64,000 nucleotides of DNA, taken from NCBI GenBank assembly GCA_028753945.1, contig JAPNXP010000008.1, positions 1,860,001-1,924,000 of the forward strand, in the 5' to 3' direction. This DNA is from Hexactinellida sp. DTS-2022. Taxonomy: Eukaryota; Porifera; Hexactinellida. A program made the translations under genes and the position numbers. Below the pieces are notes generated by a model. The model worked only from the letters and a program-made list of their open reading frames with translations, did no database searches and had not been told where the DNA came from. Shown here in pieces: positions 20,906 to 32,362 of this stretch; position 1 is the first letter of the stretch; each line of letters opens with the position of its first letter.

Positions 20906-23900
20906 TATAATTAGACAAACTAATTTTAATCACGCTCGCAATCTCCAGAGCATTAGCAAAGAGCAGTGCAGGGAATTTCTGCCTTAACACACTGCAACGT
21001 CCTACACGGGCCTTTTCTGGGTTGCACCCGCATCTCACAAGTTCCTGACATACATTCGAAGCCTGAGGTATAGTTGTCCATATTGGTTGCCATGAACCAG
21101 AATCTGATTTGATCCAACCCCACTCACTAGGAGATGGGAGATCTTGTATATGAATTAGGCACTTACCCCAACAATGTCCTGCCTGATAAGCTACTCTCTT
21201 AGTGTGTTGAATTAAGGCATCACTTGTAGGAGGTATACTCTCGAGAGATCTTTCTTTCTGGGAGAAGAGAACTTTCCTGGCTGCGTTGTCGCTCTCACAA
21301 GGGCTTGTTCGATCATACATTATTATCACGAATCGTTCCAAGGACTGGCATGGCATCCTGACTTGTTGTTGTGATGGTCTATCGTTCAAATAGGAAAATG
21401 CGGTAGTTACCTCTTGACATGCCATCCATGCTGCCCAGGCCGTAGCTTTTCCTCGCCCATTGAATGCGGATGTCTGATCACAACCTGTGAAGGCGTTAAA
21501 GACAGACAGCACCCGAGACTTCTCTTCTCCTAGAGCATTAACGATGTCGCGTATTGAAATATATCTAAATTGGTTGCCTAATCCAAATGCAACCACATCT
21601 CGACGATATTTAATGGACTGAAATTAGCAACACTAAGGACTACAACATCTGTCTACAGTTCGGAGCATCAGTTTGCTATGCCCATTACTTGCACAAACTG
21701 ATGCATGCAGAAGTAGTCTGGTGTCAGCTTCTTCATGGGTATAAGGAGATATTATGCCACTAATGCCAGTGGAGGTTGATTTACAAGCGTATCTTGAGTA
21801 GATATAAGGTCTTTCTTCGGGGTTGAGGAAGAATGTTTCCTCAGCTAGGTACTGGAACAGTGCCGACTTGTTACCCCTACTCCTAGAAAATCTGCCCAGT
21901 TTCCTGGAAGTTTCACATCAGGTTCAACTCTTTGGCGGATACCTGTCCCACGCTTGCTGCTAGTTTGAACCTTTAAACTATGCTCGATATATCTGTCCCA
22001 TACAACGTCAACACGCTGAGCACTCAGCAGTTGTTTCTTTATGTATGGTAGATAGATTATATTGGCATAGTCAGAAAATGTTTGACAAGCAGCAGTTGGC
22101 TTCAGCATATATACCAGAGGTGCGCCATCAATTACTATTGCATCTACCACTGGACTGGTTGCTTGGCTTATAGAAGCTTCTCTAGACATTTAAGCAAGTA
22201 AGATTTGACTCCTAAATTCAATTCACCAAACTTTGAAATGGATGGTGGGTATACATGATTTTCATGAGAGAAAAACTCGTCGAGATCACCTTGGCGTACT
22301 TGACATGAAATGTTTAATTGGGAAAAGAGAACAGTTCTGTCTCAAGATGTGATATCTTGCCTTTTCTTAGAGGGAACCCTACGCGGATTACTAAACAATG
22401 CAAAATTATTTCGCTTTATAACATCCATGACTGCTTTCTTGCGCTCAATTAAGCGTTCCTCTACGAATAACTCAAACTGCTCCTGCCCTGCTTTTTCGAT
22501 TCCCATGACTGTTTCTACAACCTCATTAGCGATTTCCTTGGTATCAACGACCAGAAGATCACTGCTTGTTTCGACAAATGGATTACCCATCGTTTCTATC
22601 ACTTCTACTAGTGCTTTAACTTGCGTTTGGAAAGTTTTCTGTACACTATGGTCTTGCTCGTGGTGTAGAGCATCTGGATCATTCTTCTGATTATTTCTTA
22701 TGGCATCTTGTGCAAGCTCGAAGTCTGCGATGACCCGCGAGACCTCAGGTCCTGACACCATCCATCGTTGAAGCTGAATTGATCTTTCAGTTAAATCCAC
22801 AGCACCACCATCTCCTTTGACTTGCTTGTTATTCCTTTCGTGGGCGTGATCGATCGATAATCCAGAAAATAATCACTGGGTCTTGCGTACCACAAAGCAG
22901 CCCTGCCTAAACATCTGCTCCACGGTTGGGCAGGTCTCAGCTAAGCGTATCATGTCATTCAGGTGTATGGACAGCCATCGTGGTAGTTGCAGTGGCCAAG
23001 GGAAAGATACAGGGTAGTAAATGCTTACTTGATGCTCGATATAGATCAAATCGATCTTCACGCATTGACTGGACACCAATAAAATCCACAGCTGGAATTT
23101 GAGTGTTATCCCCAGTATTTATATTGGGGGCATGTTGATGACCTTTGTTCCTGCCACTGGTGTAAATCCAGTTTCTGTTCATCTTCTGAGATTCCTTTCA
23201 CATACTCGTCATATGCCTTAGACATCAGGATGTGGAGGCTGCATGCTGTCACTTCATGAGCATGTCTCGTGCGTGACACATGTGATGCTTTAAGGTTAAA
23301 TTACCCCACGGGAATGAAATCTCTTGTATTAATCTGTAATTGTTAGAAATAGATCAAGGTACGATACAAAGCAATAAACAAAAAAGAAAATGTCTCAATA
23401 TATTATACTTTTTATTTTTTGTCGGTTTCAATATTTGGCTAATACAAATCTCCCATAGGGCGATTTCAAAAAGTGGTGGTCGATATTATAGTGTAATTTG
23501 GCAATGCGGCCATCAATGTTTGTTATCAGAATCAATATTGAAAGATTATAAGCGTACGGAGTTGGTAGTCGGTTTACATTTTTGAATTATGACTCTGAAA
23601 TTATTTTTCAAACATTTTATCAAATATCTCATAAAAAACATGACCTTTTTAATGATTTCTTTAGTTCAAAAGGTCGCAACTTTTTTTATTTAGGTCAAAT
23701 CAAAATTCTAAACCAGTCACCTACAGCATATAACGATGATCTATGTGATATATCGCACATAATATGTCTTTAGCTAATAATGATCTTGAGATCGACACAC
23801 TTATCAGGTGGAGTCTGAAGAAATCCCCCTATGGGACTTTTGTATTACCATAAAACTGCACGCCCCATAAAATCGAATTTATTCAAAATAATTCGATTTC

Positions 23901-24850
23901 GTTTTCAGTTTCGATATAGCTATAATGTCTTCTATTATATATGTGAAAATTAAACATCTTACTTCAAAACGAAATTTATGTGTTTTTTTACATGAATCTG
24001 CCGTAATTTAACCTTAAGGAAGGAGTCAGCGGTGCCTGCTGATGCAATGGTTGGTTGGTAATTGCACTTTTCCAACCACTTCCTTCTAGTCAATTTCCCT
24101 GTGTTCGCATTGCTGCCATTTCTGTGTGCAGCCCTCCAAGCATGATCACATCCTTCTCTACACCATGCGTCTCAGGCCATTGTCATTGTATCTTTTTAGC
24201 GATTACAAACAGCGGTTGGTCGCAAGCAACTACAGGAATTTGACTTGGATTAAGAAATTGAACCGAACGGTTTATTGTATTCATTGAATGAGAATCATTG
24301 CAACGGACTTAGCTTCTTCTTGGAAGAGGGGAAGCAAACTCGTAATGTCCGATGGGATCTTCCGGGTCTCTGCAATTCGACTTGCATGTAATCCTGCCCA
24401 TGAAAACACATATCCTGTAATTCTTGTGCAACGTCACGTTCCAGTATTTCTCACATGATTTAACCACTGGTATTGAACTGATGGGTCTACAGAAAGGTTT
24501 TGCTAGTTACTTGCAGTTACTGTACGTAGTTGAGGAAAGAAGGTTGATTTTTCCAAGGCTGTACCGGGGGTACGTCAGTGTATTAACTGGGTAAGTGGGT
24601 TATACCTTTGTCAGACCGGCTCAGAGCCTGTGGTATAGGTGCTCTCCCCTGTCCCATGTTATCATTAGTTGGATGCTGAAATAGAGAGATTGCGGTGCCA
24701 TACAAGCACCCTATTGCAGTTGTAGAACTAGGATTGTGATCGATATTGTCGACCGCACTCGTTGTAAACAGCCTATTATTGAGGTTAATAGGGCCATAGC
24801 CTACTCTATATAATAAGGCCAACCATCAAATGTACCATGGTTGAAGTAGT
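20906..24850 (-). pseudogene. Large uncharacterised animal multicopy protein, decayed and interrupted
   Basis: Minus-strand pieces in correct order form one long protein. 'TTSAVDNIDHNPSSTT' is near 24750, 'IPVVACDQPLFVIAK' near 24220 and 'MLGGLHTEMAAMRTQG' near 24140. After them come 'HAHEVTACSLHILMSKAY', 'LPRWLSIHLNDMIRL' and an 'IDHAHERNN..VKGDGGAV' stretch. The last blocks are 'NPFVETSSDLLVVDT', 'VVDAIVIDGAPLVYMLKP', 'FNAFTGCDQTSAFNGRGKAT', 'PSEWGWIKSD' and a C-terminal Cys-rich tail. I recognise these as blocks of a large protein family found in many copies in animal genomes, of unknown biochemical role and probably transposon-associated; I have no name for it. At least five frameshifts or stops are present, for example in the VDTDVVVL-like block near 21645 and in the Cys tail near 20990. 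A TTAA-flanked element splits it at 23294-24013. Confidence 0.75.
23294..24013. mobile_element. 720-bp TTAA-type non-autonomous element
   Basis: Flanked by TTAA on both sides (23290-23293 and 24014-24017), with inverted ends 'ggttaaattacc' and 'ggttaaattacg'. Removing it with one TTAA joins the host minus-strand codons into D-S-F-L-K-A-S-H-V, an uninterrupted family motif. TTAA specificity points to piggyBac or Kolobok; its ends do not show the usual piggyBac CCC start. No transposase inside. Confidence 0.85.
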
Positions 24851-25768
24851 GTACGATGAGATTAATTTAGAAATTAATCTGTTGTAATAAATAATTCTAG
24901 TAAATTTATAGATTTTCTCTATTGAGTCTTTATTGCTTACTTAACAACAATGATAAGAATACGTACATAAATAATAATGTGGGTTCAAATAACAATAATA
25001 ATAATAATGGAAGAGTAGCCTTCTGGTGTATTTCATTAATGTGAGAACTTCTTCAGTTTTCGCTTTTCTATTCCTTTAGATGCTACAGCGGAGTTATAAT
25101 TATTAACCTTGTTAGCTAGTAAACCGTTGCCCAAGTGAAAATAAGATTTTTTAGGATAGTCAAATAGAGACACCACATGAAATGCAACTCAATTTAGCAA
25201 TCGCATCAGTCTCTTCTAAGAATATCAAGGTTACTTTCACAATAATTTTTATGGATGATCCTTGCATCAATATCGCCAACAAGTTTTCTTTGCTTTCAAT
25301 TGCAATTAACGTCTTCCATAAAGTTAATATAAATTCGAGGATAAACTCAGATGGATACTTTAGGCCACCACGGTCAGTTAATTTAAAAGCCTGAACTCGG
25401 GTTGTGAATCTTCATCAAATCTATAGTCTTTGTCAATGGTAAAAAGATCAATGCAAACATGACATGGCTGAGTTTTTTAAATATATTTATTTATGTACTG
25501 CATAACCAGCAATAAAAGCTAATGACTGAAGAGTCTGTAAACTACATTCGATGGAAGTTGGATCATCAATTTCATCCCAGGCTAGTTGGACATCGAATTC
25601 ATCGCCATTATTCGTATGAAGGGAAGAGTATGAATCAATAAATGTCTGAATTGAATATAAGCCACAATCTTGTTGTGAAGCAAAAATCTTTAATATGTTA
25701 GATAACTTGAGGCGGCGTTCAGTTTCAAGGATTTGAAGATACGAGATATGATAGTTTGAACCTCACAT

Positions 25769-26030
25769 CAGTGGCGTAAACTGGGGGGGGGGGGGGGGGG
25801 GCAACATTAATGGTGCGGGTGTTACCGTGCTCTCTGGATAAATAAATAAAATGTTCAATATAATTTAGGATAGTAAATATACGTAGAATTCATTCAAAAA
25901 ATGTCATTTGTTGCAATAATTCTTTTTGTTCAACCCCCAGACCCCCAAAGAATCGCTCGCTACACTCGCTCCGCGCGCCCCCCCAACTTTAACCTCAGAC
26001 TTGACAACTTTGCGCCTATGCCTGACATCA
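25769..26030. mobile_element. 262-bp hAT MITE with poly-G tract, inside P-A
   Basis: Ends CAGTGGCGTAAACTGGG (left) and CATAGGCGCAAAGTTG (reverse complement of the right). Target duplication CCTCACAT at 25761-25768 against CCTGACAT at 26031-26038, 7 of 8 identical. A run of 19 G follows the left end. Excision joins the host codons as R-M-M-S-G-S-N-Y-H-I-S. Confidence 0.85.
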
Positions 26031-26346
26031 TACGATATAGGCCAAAGTGATGTTCCAATGGATCTGTCTGTAGAAAGGATGTCAAAAGATAGTTAAATCC
26101 ACAAAATCCAGTTAATGGTTAGTTATCTGAGGCAATACAGTACAAGCATGTTTAAAACTGGTAACGTTTGTTTACTTAACTTTCCTACATTTCCTGGCAA
26201 GGCCAGCCAAGTCTATAACCAAATAACAACACAAGCTAAGAATGAAAATCGTTCGTCCTGGTATGTTAGAGGTCTTGAGATATCATCATTCAAACGTTTA
26301 CCTTTAAGTGGGGAATTTATGTTGAAAAGTTTCGAAATTTGAAGAA

Positions 26347-26470
26347 GCATTTCAACAAAGTCGTGTGTATTGTTTCGGTCTTCTTGGCTGTGGAGTTATT
26401 CTGTTTCACATTTCAACAAAGTCGTGTGTATTGTTTCGGTCTTCTTGGCTATGGAGTTATTCTGTTTCAC
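26347..26470. repeat. 62-bp tandem duplication
   Basis: Two copies starting 'tttcaacaaagtcgtgtgta' and ending GTTTCACAT differ by one base in the visible text (ggctgtgg versus ggctatgg). Sixty-two is not a multiple of three, so the duplication breaks the P-A frame; the near-identity suggests it is recent. Confidence 0.9.
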
Positions 26471-26959
26471 ATTTTGGCGCTCAATAGCAGAAGGATAACA
26501 AGCTTTGATAGTCAAGCTAGGAGCTAACTTAGCTAAGGATTCTTTCTCTAAATTATAGAGGAGACGCACATCACTAAAAGATGCAGAGTAAACTTGAACA
26601 GGATACACACAGTAATCCAGCTTAATGTTCTGAAAGTTGGGAAAGTGAAAGGTTTTCCGAATATCTTTCTGATTCAACCAGTTGTTTCGAATACTTTTCA
26701 AAATGTGCACTAAGTCAAAAGTAACATAGAATTTTCTTTTATTATCAGAAGTGTGTGGTACACTAGTCTCTAACTGTTTAGTTGGAGAAAGTAACTTGAA
26801 TAAGTTCACGTTTAAAGGGTAATTGTCGGTAGAAATAATCTGTAGTTTCAAACCGCAAAATTCGATATCCAAAATACAAGCCTTAATTATACGAAAGGTA
26901 TTCAGCAGATATAGATGCGTATAAAACGAGAAACACAGGACCATTTTTGTGTAAACTGG

Positions 26960-28370
26960 AAACCATGATAGCAAATACAGTTCTTGTGGGGTCCTTTCCA
27001 TCAATTGATCATTACTTTAGTGAAACTTTTCCTTATCACCTTTCAAACGCTTCATTCAAGGATCTCAGAAATATTTACAAGTCCGAACAATATTCAAACG
27101 CTAAGATCGCTCATAAATTAACATCCAAAGTTGTTTGGCCATCAGTTCTTGAAAGACAAAGTGTACCTTTGGCTCTTGCGGTTTGGGATCAGTCAACATA
27201 CAATGCAGTATTGTTGTATAATGAAAAGAATTGTATTTCCAACCAAACCTATCAATTCATTTCTCTCATAACCAGATTTAGGAAAATGTGTAACATTCAT
27301 ATTCCAGGCAAAGATATTCGCTTACGTGATCCTGATTTAAATGTTTTCAAGCTTCAAGATGACCGTTTTGTGTTTTTTTCCAAGTTGGTTTCTTGGCTTC
27401 AGGATTGGAAGAGCTTTAGTTGTAGCGGTAGAGCAGGAAAACTTAGCTCACAAACTTTTACCAGCTTAATTCACACCTGTCAAGTTATACCAAAAATTGT
27501 CAACTATTTAACCAGTGATGACTGTGGATTTTCTTACGTTCTAACAGGATTTCTACAAAACCATTCTCTAGAAAAACACTTTGGTGTTTACACATTAATG
27601 TCCGGTTGTAATTACAACATTTCAATGTGCCAAATTCTTGAGAGTGAACGTAGAATTAAACTTTCTAACATCTTAAAATTTACCGAGCTCAAGACAGCAA
27701 ATTTGAGACTTCGCTGAAGGAATTTGTTGGAACTTTCTCGTGTGACATGGAACCTGATAACGCTGCAACTCTACCAACAGACCTAAGCACTTACTCTTCA
27801 CTTCTTCACCAAAACCTTGATTTTTCACCAATGACAGAAATTCGCCAATCCTTGGCTTTCATTGCTGGATATGCTATACATGGTATTTGCAAGTCAAAGT
27901 TATATTCAAAGAAATTTCTTTCAAATGCCACCACTTCATTATGTTCCCAATGCTTGTCTTTACTCACTCATAATGAAAGCTTTGCCCTGGAGTGTGAAGA
28001 ATCTGACTTGATCTTAATTCACTTAGCAAACCGAGGACTTAAATATCCTTCTGATGAAGTTTTAAATGCAGTCACAGCACTATGGAAGATCCTTTATAGA
28101 ATTGAACAGAACAGTTGCTTAATGAGACAATTTGTTGCTAGTACCAGCAAAACTATACTTATTCAACTCTCAATTTCGAGGATAGAGTTTGAGAGTTTTG
28201 ATTTCTGGAGATCTAACTGCCCTAGTTGTCACACACCTTTCCTTTTTTATCTAAACAAAATACTCTCTGCCGCTAGCAACTGTTTACTAAAGAATAAGGT
28301 CCGCAATATGAATTCTAAAAGGAGCTTAGAAAATATCACGGTGGATCCAAGAGAAAACTACAAAAATTAC
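26960..28370 (+). pseudogene. P-element/THAP9-like transposase C-terminal half, copy P-B
   Basis: Two plus-strand frames (about 27020-27715 and 27747-28370) form one protein: 'NIYKSEQYSNAKIAHKLTSK', 'SLITRFRKMCNIHIPGKDIR', 'GFLQNHSLEKHFGVYTLMSG', 'QILESERRIKLSNILKF', a stop and frame change near 27715, then 'QSLAFIAGYAIHGICKSK' and 'KNKVRNMNSKR'. These blocks correspond one for one with P-A and P-C. The N-terminal half, including the GTP-binding insertion, is missing. It begins where the oppositely oriented P-A begins, so an inversion or nested rearrangement is likely. The frame is long and well kept, but without its N-terminus it is not a functional transposase. Confidence 0.8.
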
Positions 28371-28469
28371 AATCTGAATAATATCCATTTAGTATGTATT
28401 TTATTATTATACATGTTAGTTTGCAGTAAGAGAGAGAACTATCACAATTTTCCACCTCTATTGTATTAA

Positions 28470-29261
28470 TATTCATTACACTCCATTAAATTTCAGCTAA
28501 AAATATAGATATGCTATACAGCTTGTATTTTGCACTTAAGACTTGAAGTAATCAATGGTTAAATACCGTAAATAGGCTATAGTTAAGTAGGCTGTGGGTT
28601 TTTCTAAATAACATTGGATGATTTATTTATATATGTATACAATTATACCGTCCAACATAATTGATTTTTAGCCACCATAGGCATCGTTTTTTTACTTTTC
28701 ACATTTAAATGTAAAGTACACCGCCCCTGGCGCTGGAGACTTTTGGCGCCTATGCCCACACCACATGGATACAGGATAATAACAGATTTTTCTCTCCCAA
28801 TTCACAAGATAGCCTATCATCGATTGAGAGTCCCATCACGCCAGTAAAAAAAGTATTCGAGGGTAGCGAGACCGACCTTACTGAGATCCATCCATACTTT
28901 AACATCTGATCCTAGTCTAACGCAGAAACCGACACCTCTAACCTACATGACACCTCCCTACATCGATAACGGAGAAGTACTAGATTTCCCTCTCTCTGAT
29001 AATGACTCGAAATTTCGTGCTATACACGAATCGCCTAATTCTAACTGGAAATTTAGTGAACCTTCTTATTAAAACACCAAGTTTATTAAACACTACGTAT
29101 GTTCCAGAACCTCAGTATAATTTGTTTAAGCGAAGCGGCTGTTAATTGTGTGGCGTAATACCTAACACGAACGAACAAAGGTCGCGAAGCGACTGAGACT
29201 CAAGGGCTCGAATTAATAATAATCGGCAACCAAGGCAGTAACAATATAATTGGGCCACTAT
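28470..29261. other. Intergenic stretch with a possible decayed coding tail
   Basis: 28700-28770 holds hAT-like ends ('cgcccctggcgctggag' and 'ggcgcctatgcc'). At about 28778-29073 the plus strand reads a Ser/Pro-rich sequence (SPNSQDSLSSIESPITPVKK) that changes frame once near 28880 and continues 'PLTYMTPPYIDNGEVLDFPL' to a stop after SEPSY. It could be a decayed disordered tail of an unknown protein. Confidence 0.3.
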
Positions 29262-29870
29262 CCTATAGTATAGTCGGCAGTGGCCCAGGGTTGTAAGTTA
29301 AATCAAATAATTCAAAAAATTGATTTGATTTGATTTCAAATGAATTGAAATCTTATTGATTTGATTTGATTGATTTAGGAAGAAACAGATGATTTATTTA
29401 CAACCCTGGGACTCGGCACCAGTGTATTATACAGCCATTTGTAAATACGCTCCTAATCCTGTTCTCCTCCAATGGAGGATTCCTAGGGGAGGCAATTATC
29501 CCCCAGTTTTTCAACATTAGAATAACTGAAATTAATTAGTAAACAAGAAAGATAATATACTTTATTGGAAATTCTAATAGGATGAACGCGTATTAGTTTG
29601 CAGGGACAAATTGTAGTTTTAGTATGTGTAGTGTGTAGTATTCTATGTTTGAATCATTAAGTAGCTCTGATAAGTTAAATTTCCCCGCCCCCCCAACAGA
29701 ATTTTTTAAAGAATCTGCCACTGGTCTCATCCAATTTTCATACTCCTAAATAAGAAATTAATGTCACGCTATAGTAGAAAATTTCATATTTTCGCTCTCC
29801 TAATTAAAGTTTTCCAACAATCATACTCCAAATGGAGCGTCTCACGCTCCTGGCTAATTCCTTGTTCGGC
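29262..29870. repeat. Diverged fragments of the palindromic element and a short hAT-like MITE
   Basis: 29412-29460 matches 'gtgtattatacagccatttg' and 29755-29870 matches the 'ggagcgtct.cgctcctgg' part of the arm at 9060-9820. These are a third, diverged and interrupted copy of that sequence. Just before it, 'agggttgtaag..' to '..ttacaaccctgg' (29286-29409) is a short MITE with hAT-like ends. Confidence 0.55.
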
Positions 29871-29879
29871 ACAGGAAAC

Positions 29880-30290
29880 CTAGTCAAAAAGGGCTCTATG
29901 TACACAGGCGAATTGTAATGAAAATGAAATAGAAAATAAATAAAATAGCGAATAAAATCTGAGTCAAACCCAAAATGAATGAAGTTAATGACAGAAATTG
30001 AATATAAGGAAAATTAAATTGGATGAACATACATCGAGCCCTTTATTGTACACAGAGCCCTTACTTACACCAGCGCCCTTAATTGTAGCCAAATACATCA
30101 GTTATACCTAGAGCCCTTAATTATATCAGCGCCCTTAAATGTAGCCTAATAAATTCATTATACCTAGAGCGCTTAATTGTAGCTAAAGTGATTTATTGTA
30201 CTCAGAGCCCTTTTTGTACACATACTTTTTGTACCAAGAGCCCTTTATTGTCAACAGAGCCCTTTTTTGTACACAAAACCGTTCACATGG
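29880..30290. repeat. Degenerate array of GAGCCCTT(A/T)ATTGTA motifs
   Basis: About ten copies of 'gagccctt' or 'gcgccctt' followed by AATTGTA or TTTGTACAC, plus one inverted copy at 29887 ('aaaaagggctctatgtacac'). It resembles a foldback element with repeated subterminal motifs. Non-coding. Confidence 0.55.
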
Positions 30291-30623
30291 GGAAATTTCC
30301 TTCAAAGGGAGATAAGTTACTCCGAAGTAATCCGCCCCTGTCGGACACTACTTCCTGGTACATTATTCCCTAGGCTAGGGAATAATTGTTGTGAGGGGAT
30401 TCATTACATATATAGTTTCGGTAAGGATAAACACATTTCGACTTCCCCTGGAGTTTGCACTAAGTAACTAAGTCTACTTATACTTAATTTCCAGAGAATG
30501 TTATCTCAATGATCAAAATACAATTAAGTATGGTAATATACTGTATGTATATATAACTAGAGGCATTACTAGATCTATGATACTAGACAAGAATTCTAAC
30601 TGAAATAACCAAGTCTAATCAGT
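30291..30623. other. Gene-free stretch
   Basis: No coding or repeat structure recognised beyond AT-rich sequence and a TATGTATATATA run near 30543. Confidence 0.4.
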
Positions 30624-31105
30624 TCAAACTAGCCGACGAATGCATAGTTGTCCACTATCTGTATTCACCACTCTCTTCCAAATCTTGCCACTATCGCTAC
30701 CTACCAGCTCCATACTTTTTACTCCATCCATCCGATCGATAACTCTGCCAAACACTGGACTTTTCGCAGTGTTATGAAGAATTGAGACCCATTTGTGTTG
30801 GCACCTGCACTGATCATGCTTAGATCACATGAGCCTGTGTGGTTGAGGGTAAAACTCTCATAAGCAAACTTCTCACTATAAATATTTTTTCCGCCTGTCC
30901 CGTCACCTTTAGTAAAATCTCCAACTTGGCACATGAAATCGCTACAATACGATGGAAGATGGACACTTGAATCCGAATCCCTTCTCTCTAGTGCAGAGCG
31001 TGCGGAGATTCTCAACAGTTTTCGGTATTATATCATCTCGAAACTGCATAGCTCTGCGGCCTACACCTTATCCGCCGATATCAATGTCAAAGAAGCAATA
31101 TTTAT
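30624..31105 (-). pseudogene. Cyclophilin (peptidyl-prolyl isomerase), intronless dead copy
   Basis: Minus-strand order: 'FFDIDIGG', '[16 protein letters not shown]', 'EKGFGFK', FMCQ, '[19 protein letters not shown]', '[18 protein letters not shown]', then after a shift '[15 protein letters not shown]' and an end near NTDSGQLC. This is a complete single-domain cyclophilin (cyclophilins catalyse prolyl cis/trans isomerisation) laid out without introns. Two stops (after DIGG and after SIVL) and at least two frameshifts break it. The lack of introns suggests a processed copy, although no poly(A) tail or target duplication is visible. Confidence 0.88.
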
Positions 31106-31152
31106 ATTGTCCCTATATCTGGTTCCGAGTCTAGAAATATAAAGCAAATTTT

Positions 31153-31516
31153 CAGGACTTTTCATGAGTCACCGAGTCATTTGACTCGTGATAAAATTCA
31201 GTGACTCGAGTCGCCGAGTAAATTGACTCGTGACAAAATTCGGTGACTCGAGTCACCGAGTCTGACTCGATGACTCGTGGTGACTCGCGAGTCATCAAGT
31301 CAATCAGATAATATCTTTTGAGATTCATGGGTTTTTCAAATTCTGAATATAATCAGATTAGTAAAATAATATTCAGGTAGTACTCAATTTTCAATTGCTT
31401 AATATTACCATACGTACACATCAATTATTCGCGTTTCCTGAACACGATGGTTCGCGAATCCTGACTCGATGACTCGCGAGTCATCGAGTCAATCAAGTGA
31501 CTCGGGAAAAGCCCTG
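31153..31516. mobile_element. 364-bp hAT MITE rich in GACTCG repeats
   Basis: Ends CAGGACTTTTC and CAGGGCTTTTCCC (reverse complement of the right). Target duplication CAAATTTT at 31145-31152 and 31517-31524. The interior repeats 'gactcg' and 'cgagtca' in both orientations, forming a foldback. Confidence 0.9.
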
Positions 31517-32106
31517 CAAATTTTAATCTGCGAAATAAAAGTACAATAAGGGACAATTTAGGAAGAAATTAAAGTTTCAGTAAGGATGTTCATATCAATT
31601 GTTGTAATAAGCTATTATAGATAACCTATCATATCATGTTATGTAACACTATTATAAACTTGTTGTTGTTGCACAAAATTAAAGTTATTCTTAAAATGCT
31701 GCTAGTTAACTCGTTAAAATGCTAAAATGCTGCTACGAGTTAACTAGCATTGTAGCTAGCAGCTGTTAAAATGCTGCTAGCTACAATGCTGATAGTTAAC
31801 TAGAATAGTAAGCCCCTTGAATATTCGCCTGGCGGCCAGGACAGGATTACCCTATAAGCTAACTAAGCTATAGCTTGGGGGCCTTCGCAAGTTTGGGGCC
31901 TCAATTGCTGTCAAGGCCATTGGAGTAGGGAGCCTTGGCAGCCCCACTTTTTAGGAGCTTCCCATAATATTGCACGTGGCACACCACCTGGAAGTAGGCC
32001 ATTTTTCTTATGTAAAAAATCGCTACAATTTAATGCTAAACTGAAAGCGGAATATGCTATTACTTCAAAAAGATAAAAATAGCTCTAATACCTCACTTCA
32101 TTTAGC
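31517..32106. other. Gene-free stretch with short inverted motifs
   Basis: 31690-31805 repeats 'aaaatgctgcta' and 'gttaact' in both orientations. 31840-31960 contains 'agcttgggggcctt', reminiscent of hAT-like ends, but no full element was found. Confidence 0.4.
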
Positions 32107-32354
32107 CAGGCTAGGAAAATTTATGATTTATTTGATTTTTTTAAGAAATTTAAATCATTGATTTGTGTGAACATAACTCAAATTGTATAATAGGTATTCA
32201 ATTGCGAATTTCGCAGTAAGTATACTTTGTAATATTACGTCGAAATAACTACGATTGCAACAGGTTTCACATTTTCAAATAGTAAAAATCAACTTTAAAT
32301 CAATTGATTTTGATTTTGATTTTATTTAAAAAAATCATCATTTTTCCATTCCTG
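32107..32354. mobile_element. 248-bp hAT MITE
   Basis: Ends CAGGCTAGGAAAATTTATGA and CAGGAATGGAAAAATGATGA (reverse complement of the right). Target duplication CATTTAGC at 32099-32106 and 32355-32362. Non-coding. Confidence 0.88.
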
Positions 32355-32362
32355 CATTTAGC

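Larger units (their letters stand above)
24990..27004 (-). pseudogene. P-element/THAP9-like transposase, copy P-A
   Basis: The minus-strand protein includes 'GLKLQIISTDNYPLNVN' and 'FDLVHILKSIRNNWLN', blocks of the P-element transposase family (RNase H-like core with inserted GTP-binding domain). It also has 'DPLEHHFGLYRMMSG' and 'YLQILETERRLKLSNILKIF', the conserved C-terminal block around the acidic residues. A 62-bp tandem duplication (26347-26470) shifts the frame. A 262-bp hAT MITE interrupts the MMSG block, and further stops follow near 25480 and 25390. No THAP zinc finger was seen. The family cuts and pastes DNA, and THAP9 is its vertebrate relative. This copy is inactive. It abuts copy P-B head to head. 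Confidence 0.8.
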
